A stretch of DNA of 64,000 nucleotides, taken from the NCBI GenBank assembly GCA_050084985.1, contig JBITNC010000001.1, positions 149,420,001-149,484,000 of the forward strand. The letters are read 5' to 3'. The stretch is from Nageia nagi (lineage: Eukaryota; Pinophyta). The notes beneath the pieces were generated by a model, which was not told the origin of the DNA, made no database searches, and saw nothing but the letters and a program-made list of their open reading frames with translations. Positions 58,176-64,000 of the stretch are shown one piece after another (positions within the stretch are counted from its first letter, which is position 1; each line of letters opens with the position of its first letter). The position numbers and the translations under genes were made by a program.

Positions 58176-58567
58176 TGTTAGGATCCTATATCCTAACATT
58201 TATCAAGATTGTAGTAGTTAATTAATTAGAATACCAGCTTATATTAAATGTAAGGCGGACCAACATATTTATAAGGTGAATCACCATTTTGTATTAAATG
58301 ACTGATTAGAGTTAGGGTAGGTAGACTATAAATATATGTGGGAATAGAATCGTTATCAACTTGGAAAATATATTATTTGAGTTCTAAGGAGGTAGCCCTC
58401 TCAAAGTGGCCAATGATTCATTTTGGTTATTTAGTAAAGTGATTTTGTTACTATCTTGCTCTATTTAGATTCATATTGCTTATTGTTGTGAGATTGGGTT
58501 ATATGTTAGTTCTCATTTAATTGTTATTTGGCTTGAATCCTATCTAGGAACTTGTAAGTTCCTAACA
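58176..58567 (+). repeat. E3 3' LTR
   Basis: Begins tgttaggatcctatatccta, ends gttcctaaca, preceded by a purine-rich aatagggatggca. Confidence 0.92.
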
Positions 58568-58572
58568 TATCA

Positions 58573-59441
58573 CTTAAATAACTCAAATGCAAACTTATGC
58601 CTACAAGTAATGAAGATAAAGTTCTCACACTTAACCCAATAAAAGGGGGTTTAATTAATAATTTAACATATCTCATAATATCTAGGAGTACTCCTTTTAT
58701 AAGCATGGATGATCATCTTCTAATATTACATTGAGATGATCTAAAGGTGGAGAGATGTGATCTGTATGCTCATGTTGACAATGTCCAAGACAGAGAGCCT
58801 CCAAATAAGTGAGATCACATCTAAGGGCCTAGAAATGTAACATACAAGTAGGGGTGATGTTGGTGTACCTTGGGATTAGTTCCATGGGTCCAAATATTCA
58901 ATAAGGTTAACATGGGATCTTGGGATGCCCAATCCTCCAATTTGGGGATGAATTTGTCCAAAAGTGTCCAACATCCAAGTGTGGTAATCATTCAATACCT
59001 CAGGATGCCAAATTCCTCTTTTGTAGTGCCACATCCAAGTTTAGATGTCCTTGAGATGCCTCAAAGTCAATGTAATCACCTAGGAGGATGCTCTACCTTA
59101 AAGAGGGGAGCATTGATGATAAGAGGACCATCTAAATGCCAATATTACATCCATCAAGGCTAAAAATATGTAACACCTCATTTAGGGAGACTAATATTGC
59201 ATTTACTAATATAATTATCTTGGTATCATTAATACATCATTATTAGCATTTTAAGCACTCAACTAAATATAATAAATAAAAAGGATCATTATTCCATAAT
59301 TAGAGCATTTAACTAAGTCTCTAAATGGAACTTGCAATATTTGACCAAAATCTACAAAAATAGACAAAATCACACCTAAGCTAATGTTCCCATTTATCAT
59401 AGGTAAAATGGGAAAAATACCATAACAATGGGAACATTACA
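58573..59441 (-). repeat. E4 3' LTR, part 2
   Basis: Continues the E4 LTR after E3. Its start matches 63850-64000 (aaaagggggtttaat, then tgatcatcttctaat followed by attgagatgatctaa). On the minus strand TATAAAAGG at 58701-58693 is a plausible LTR promoter. It ends ggaacattaca, beside a purine tract. Confidence 0.8.
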
Positions 59442-59442
59442 A

Positions 59443-59458
59443 ATCCACCCTTGCCAAA
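59443..59458 (-). other. E4 polypurine tract
   Basis: Minus strand TTTGGCAAGGGTGGAT, directly before TGTAATGTTCC, the LTR start. Confidence 0.65.
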
Positions 59459-59529
59459 TTACTTATCCCCAAGCAATTCAAAACATTCATAGATATATCA
59501 GAGTCCTTTTGATCCTCTTCTTCTTCATC

Positions 59530-60100
59530 ATGGTTGACCCAAGAATCGATAAACTCTAACTTCTTATTTTTAGTAGCTTCCATTCTTCATTTCCTAAAGT
59601 CTTCTAGCATGCACACAAATTCCTCTTTCTATATTCTCTCCACATATCTTCATTTGGTGAAGATATCAAGATGCTCCCAAGTTACCTCTTCCATGAGTAG
59701 TCCCTTCTACTTAACACACACTTCATCAATGACCCAATTCCTAAGTTGTTTCTTACGTACAGTCAAGGCTTTCTTAGAGATCCATACTAAGTTCCCTTTG
59801 TTATAAATTAAGGATAACTCTGTCAAGGGGTCAAATTCCTAATTCAAGTAATTACTCAGACATAATTTATGGAATATATGGTTCATTCTAGTATTAGGAG
59901 GTAATTGAAGCTCATAGTGATCCCTTTCTTTATATTCAGGATTTTGAAGGGTCCATAATAGTGTACTGCATATTTTTCTACCCTTATTCAATTGTTAGGA
60001 GATATCATATATGGTTGCATGCTAATGTACCCATGTTCTCCTATTTTAAATTCTCTTCTCTTTACTAATGGAGTTGAGTATACCTATGAATTTTCCTATC
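59530..60100 (-). pseudogene. E4 integrase C-terminus with chromodomain remnant
   Basis: Minus-strand reading shows KKQLRNWVIDEVCVK, a stop in place of the usual W, then KGLLMEEVTWEHLDIF (59640-59770). This fits the chromodomain end of chromovirus integrases, whose typical pattern is V-x-W-K-G, then ATWE. In the host this module guides insertion to heterochromatin. Upstream, an SLIYNKGNLVWISK-like block is visible. Inactive. Confidence 0.65.
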
Positions 60101-60790
60101 ATTTTGTGTTTGCTGGGTTGGGGTATAGATAGATTTGTACTTCCATTTTCTCCTTCATAGGTAGCAAATGGTGAGGTAGTAGGTTGGTTTTACTTATCTT
60201 CATATAGAACTGAGAGGATTCCATGTGTGAATTTTGGGTATGTTCCTTATGCATCATCTTCTTTGGAATATTTTGTCTATGAATTCCCTTTATTTCAGTT
60301 TCCATTTTGGTAATGACTTTTCCTAGATACATGTTGTCACTAGCCATATCCAAATATAGTTTCTTAGTGCTAAAAAAAGCTTCTAGAACTATTTGTAAAT
60401 CTCAATAGAAGAGAGTTCCCTCAAAATGTTTTGCTTTATATAGTAACATAAGAGCATGGTTTAACTGAATTAATCCTTCTCTTTATTGCATTTTTTCAAC
60501 CATCAAGTTATCTTCACATTCATTTGGGTCCATATCCCCCCATTTTTTTAAAATGCTATTCTCACTTTCTTTTTCCTTTAGATATGAAGGTGGGGTAATC
60601 ATAGGTGTTTCTTTGGATTTTGCTTGAATGGGAATTTCTTGGAATTTTAGTGCCTTCTTAGCCTTGTGAATTTGTAGAGCTAATTTTATTAGGTCCCTTT
60701 TTTTGTAATATCTTGAAATATACTCCCTTTTTGTAGTTATCAGATCTCTTTTTGTATTTATTGAGTACTTCATCTAACTTCATTGCTTTA
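60100..60790 (-). other. E4 internal frames, not recognised
   Basis: Two open stretches (60099-60353 and 60483-60773) are lysine-rich. They could be gag-linker or integrase debris. I recognise no motif. Confidence 0.3.
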
Positions 60791-62571
60791 TCATTTGTTA
60801 TTGTTGTTGTATTAGGTGGTTTCATCCTTATACTAGTGATTACATGATTTTATAAATCCAATACTTTATCCAATTTCTATTCAGTTTCTTTTCCCCAAGC
60901 TACCATGGTGTATGTCTTGGTTGACTTCTAGTTTCCAATGTAGGTTTTCCAACTTCTAAGATGCCATTGTCTAGTTTATGTCTTTGTATATTTTTGAAAC
61001 TAAAAAAAAAACACCTTATTACTCCTATTTTAATTTACTTATCAAAATTAAATTCCTTATAACTTCTATAATAAATATTTTTATCTTTTTCCTTATTTCT
61101 CCTATCCAAATAAAAATTGAAAATTACTCAAACTTCCATGGAGAATCAAACCTATGGGATATGAGCCCAAAAATGACTTTGAATCAAACTATAATTTTCT
61201 TGAAGCTCAACATGCATACATAAACTGGAATAATGTAGAATTAAATCAATGAAGAGGCTAAGATCTTCGACATCCAACCTCTAATGGATGAATTTCTGCA
61301 GAATCACAATAAATTGAGTCTCTTATATATCCAACATCACTTATAAGCCTCCATGGTACGTATGCCATGGTGAAATTTAGTTAATATTATCAAATTGACT
61401 CTCCTTTCCCTTAATTTCCTCTTTGTAGTGTCTCCTAACTCTAAAAGTTTTAGCAAATTCAGGCCATAATATCTAACAACATTGCAAAAGTATTAGATCT
61501 TAAGCTTTATGATGAAATTTTAATAATACTTGCAATTGTGTGTCATTGTGATGTAAGATAACTTATAATTAGCCTCAATAAACTAACATATCCTTCCAGA
61601 TACCTTCAAAATGTAGTAAAGAGCCCAAAACTCCTTACATTTTCCATTAGATGATCATAGAATACCAAATAATCCTCATAATATGCCTTAAAATGCTATG
61701 TTCACCTCAGGATGGGTTCAATATGTAGATCAAACTCCAAAAATACCCTTAGTATGCTTACATCTCATTTAAGGTGGCCTCAAAATGCAAAAAATACCTT
61801 AAAAATACTCCTAATATGCCATCGTCCTCCTTAGGGTAATTCCAAAATGTAGATAAAACCTCAAAAATACCTTTATAATGTAGAATGAACTTCCAGTAGG
61901 AAAACATATACCTTCAAATGGCCTTAAAATTCCCAAACAACTTTCAATCCAGGTATTTCAGCCTAAACGAACCACTTCTTAGCTCCTCAAACCCCAAATT
62001 CAAGCAACAAACTTAGAACTTGATGGAAAAAGATTAATTTTTAAAAAAATTACCTCTCACTAAGTTAGAAGAACCTCCTTAAATTCTCAAAACTCGAATT
62101 TATGGTAAGAATGGATTCAACAAACTACTAAAATGGGGATCTAATCCTTTAGACTGATAATATCTCATTCGTAGTATCCAGATCCAATAATTTCACTTCA
62201 AAAATTCCAATATGAGCTCAAGTCAATGCTACTACGATCTTATCTCTAGATCTTCCAATAAGAGGATAAGATCTCTTTAACAACTCTCCTTACCTGATAA
62301 AAAAAAGTAAGATATCCTCAATAAGTGTTACCACTATGATCCTAGAAAAATACCACTATAACTGGTACCATTATAGTATTCATCTTCTCCAAAAATCTCC
62401 TTCAACTTTCTCACCAGCCAAATGATGAGATTCTTCTTCATCAAGAACTCTCCAATAGGATGAAGAGATCTCCTTAACTCCTTGGTAGTTCTCACTCAAT
62501 GGCAAGGGTAAGATTTTAACTCTTCAAGATTCTCCTTAGCCTTCTTTACTTGATAGGATGGCAAGATCAAG
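60791..62571. other. E4 leader or deleted internal region, no gene recognised
   Basis: AT-rich with recurring ccttaaaatg and caaaaatacc phrases (61680-61930), but no coding similarity. Where gag, protease and RT should be, nothing readable remains. Confidence 0.4.
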
Positions 62572-62583
62572 GCTTTGATACCA
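62572..62583 (-). other. E4 primer-binding site
   Basis: Minus strand TGGTATCAAAGC, three bases inside the right LTR. Confidence 0.85.
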
Positions 62584-62586
62584 CTA

Positions 62587-64000
62587 TGATGATCCCAAAC
62601 TAATGTATTATTCTCAAATGTACCCTAGGAGAGGGATATTTATTCCAAAATCTTAGGACTTGGCCAATTGTACTCAAAAATACAAAAATTTCCCAACATC
62701 CAATAATAGAAGATTAAATTGCATAAATAAACCAAAAAATATACTAGAAACCCAACATTACACTTAAGGAGCAAAAATAAGATTTTAACAATGAAATAAT
62801 TACTCTAAATCTAATGTCTAAGCTAAAGAGGATAATTACAACAAAATGATAGAAATAATGTAATTGTATTGATATAAGAATGGTGGAAGTGTAATTACAA
62901 TAATATATTTTTGGACCTAAGGATCTTACACAAAGACTATCTCCAATAGGGTTATTTTGGATGGCTCCAAGGCCTCACCAATCACAACAATAGCAAGGCC
63001 AAGTGTTAACACCTAAAAAGGAATTTTCATTTAATTAAAATACCCTTTTAGGTATTAGAAATTATTTATTTAATTTATTAAATAAATACTCTTTTCCATG
63101 TACACTCTCATCTACCTTTATGTTTTATGGTAACAGGTATGCTCAACATCATAATAAGCCTAAGGAGGAGCCTTAGCACTATACCTATTGCCTATAAAAG
63201 TGGAGGGGTTATGCATGATCAAAGATATGATATTACATGACATAATCTTAAATCTTTGACAGGTGGTAATTTACTTGTGTCATTATTGATTGGTGTTTCT
63301 TAATGTCATCTATCATCTCTAGATTTTTTTATACTCTGAGTTCTACATTCCTATGATATTTCATCCCCTTACGATCGAAATTTTGTGTATTGAAGGTGGG
63401 AGGATGACATTGAGTGAAAGGGTGAGGTATTCTAGAATGGTAACTAGGAAACATCATTGGGTTTCTAATGTTATTATTGGGTTAAGGTCATATTCATGGC
63501 TCCATATTTCAAAGAAGCTCTTCATTTGTCCTCTTTTGATTAGATTTCACCTTCATTCATTATCACAGGTAAAGTATAAGTTTGTATATTTCATAAATCA
63601 AGTTTTGATAGGTCAAGATCAATTAGGTCATTGTCATCTTTCATGTCATCAATTTCCTGTTATTTCATAGTTAATTGATGAATTTAATATTCTATAAATA
63701 ACCCTTATTATTATTATTTCGATTATAAAGCCAAGCCCAAGGCTTCCCTATTCCTCTATGATGGAACCAACCATGTTCCTCTCCTAAACAACTAGAGTAA
63801 GCTCGAGGCTAGCCTTCCATCACCTCAAGACCTCAAATTCATATATTCACCTATAAGTGGAAAAGATAGAGTTCTCATACTGAATCTGATAAAAGGGGGT
63901 TTAATCAATAATTCAATATATCTCATTATGTTCAAGAGTCCTCATTTTATAGGCATGGGTGATCATCTTCTAATCTTGTATTGAGATGATCTAACGTAAT
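62587..64000 (-). repeat. E4 5' LTR (interrupted, cut by window end)
   Basis: Collinear with 50414-50914 and 58573-58750. Interrupted at 63004-63730. The rest lies beyond the window. Confidence 0.8.
63004..63730 (+). mobile_element. Solo-LTR-like insertion in the E4 LTR
   Basis: 727 bases starting tgttaacacc, bounded by CCAAG on both sides (62999-63003 and 63731-63735); the other E4 LTR has a single site. TATAAAAG at 63193-63200 fits an LTR promoter. The 3' end reads ataaag rather than ending in CA, so it is either mutated or the element is of another kind. The frame 63353-63670 resembles nothing I know. Confidence 0.65.

Larger units (their letters stand above)
50915..58567 (+). mobile_element. 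E3: complete but decayed Ty3/gypsy chromovirus-like element
   Basis: 7653 bases, 392-base LTRs, perfect target duplication TATCA (50910-50914 and 58568-58572), tRNA-Met primer site, gag, protease, RT, RNase H and integrase in order on the plus strand. All frames have many stops. The leader carries a LINE ORF1 remnant in antisense. Confidence 0.92.
50414..64000 (-). mobile_element. E4: chromovirus relic, runs off the window
   Basis: Left LTR 50414-59441 (split by E3), internal region 59442-62586, right LTR from 62587 (split by a small insert) past position 64000. In minus orientation a tRNA-Met primer site follows the right LTR and a purine tract precedes the left one. The 3.1-kb internal part has a chromodomain-like end but no RT that I can recognise, so it is internally deleted or non-autonomous. 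Confidence 0.75.

Overview
The window is nuclear DNA from a seed plant with a large, repeat-filled genome. It is strongly AT-rich, contains no intact ordinary host gene, and is almost wholly built of nested LTR retrotransposons in different states of decay. Decayed PLS-class pentatricopeptide-repeat (PPR) sequence outside and inside the nest resembles gymnosperm PPR families, so a gymnosperm is my best guess; this is inference, not proof. No tRNA, rRNA, CRISPR or bacterial feature was seen.

Layout. 1-3285: AT-rich flank and a tandem array of PPR pseudogene pieces. 3286-49556: one very long minus-strand Ty3/gypsy element (E1) with about 5.3-kb LTRs (left copy 3286-8614; right copy 26332-49556, split in three). 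E1 was invaded by a degenerate Tat-like Ty3/gypsy element (E2, minus, 16789-25587) inside gag, by a roughly 9.8-kb block (28067-37901) carrying PPR debris and a truncated Ty1/copia element between 358-bp direct repeats, and last by a young element (E5, 38921-47500). 49557-50413: flank with a LINE fragment. 50414-64000+: a minus-strand chromovirus relic (E4) whose left LTR is split by a complete but decayed plus-strand Ty3/gypsy element (E3, 50915-58567, TSD TATCA) and whose right LTR is split by a solo-LTR-like insert (63004-63730).

The most interesting object is E5. It has 878-bp LTRs with no difference visible by eye, a perfect 5-bp target duplication (TGTAC), an 18-nt primer-binding site fitting tRNA-Trp, an intact gag ORF, no pol, and in antisense an intact, apparently spliced gene for a Plant Mobile Domain (PMD) protein with an acidic region and a C-terminal coiled coil. 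That gene has its own TATA box, a probable leader intron and a phase-matched 91-bp coding intron. A 16-bp GC-rich palindrome (GGACCGCCGGCGGTCC and variants) occurs 14 times in E5: in both LTRs, between the convergent gag and PMD genes, inside the PMD leader intron and upstream of the PMD promoter. A 2-kb block of three tandem-repeat families lies between the PMD promoter and the 3' LTR.

How the parts work together: E5 must borrow reverse transcriptase and integrase from an autonomous relative. The old Tat-like E2 starts its primer site with the same TGGTGAACC and has a Tat-type pol, so elements of that kind are plausible helpers. All other coding regions are pseudogenes useful mainly for dating the order of insertions: E1 first; E2, the 9.8-kb block and E5 later, E5 last of all; and separately E4, then E3 and the solo LTR.
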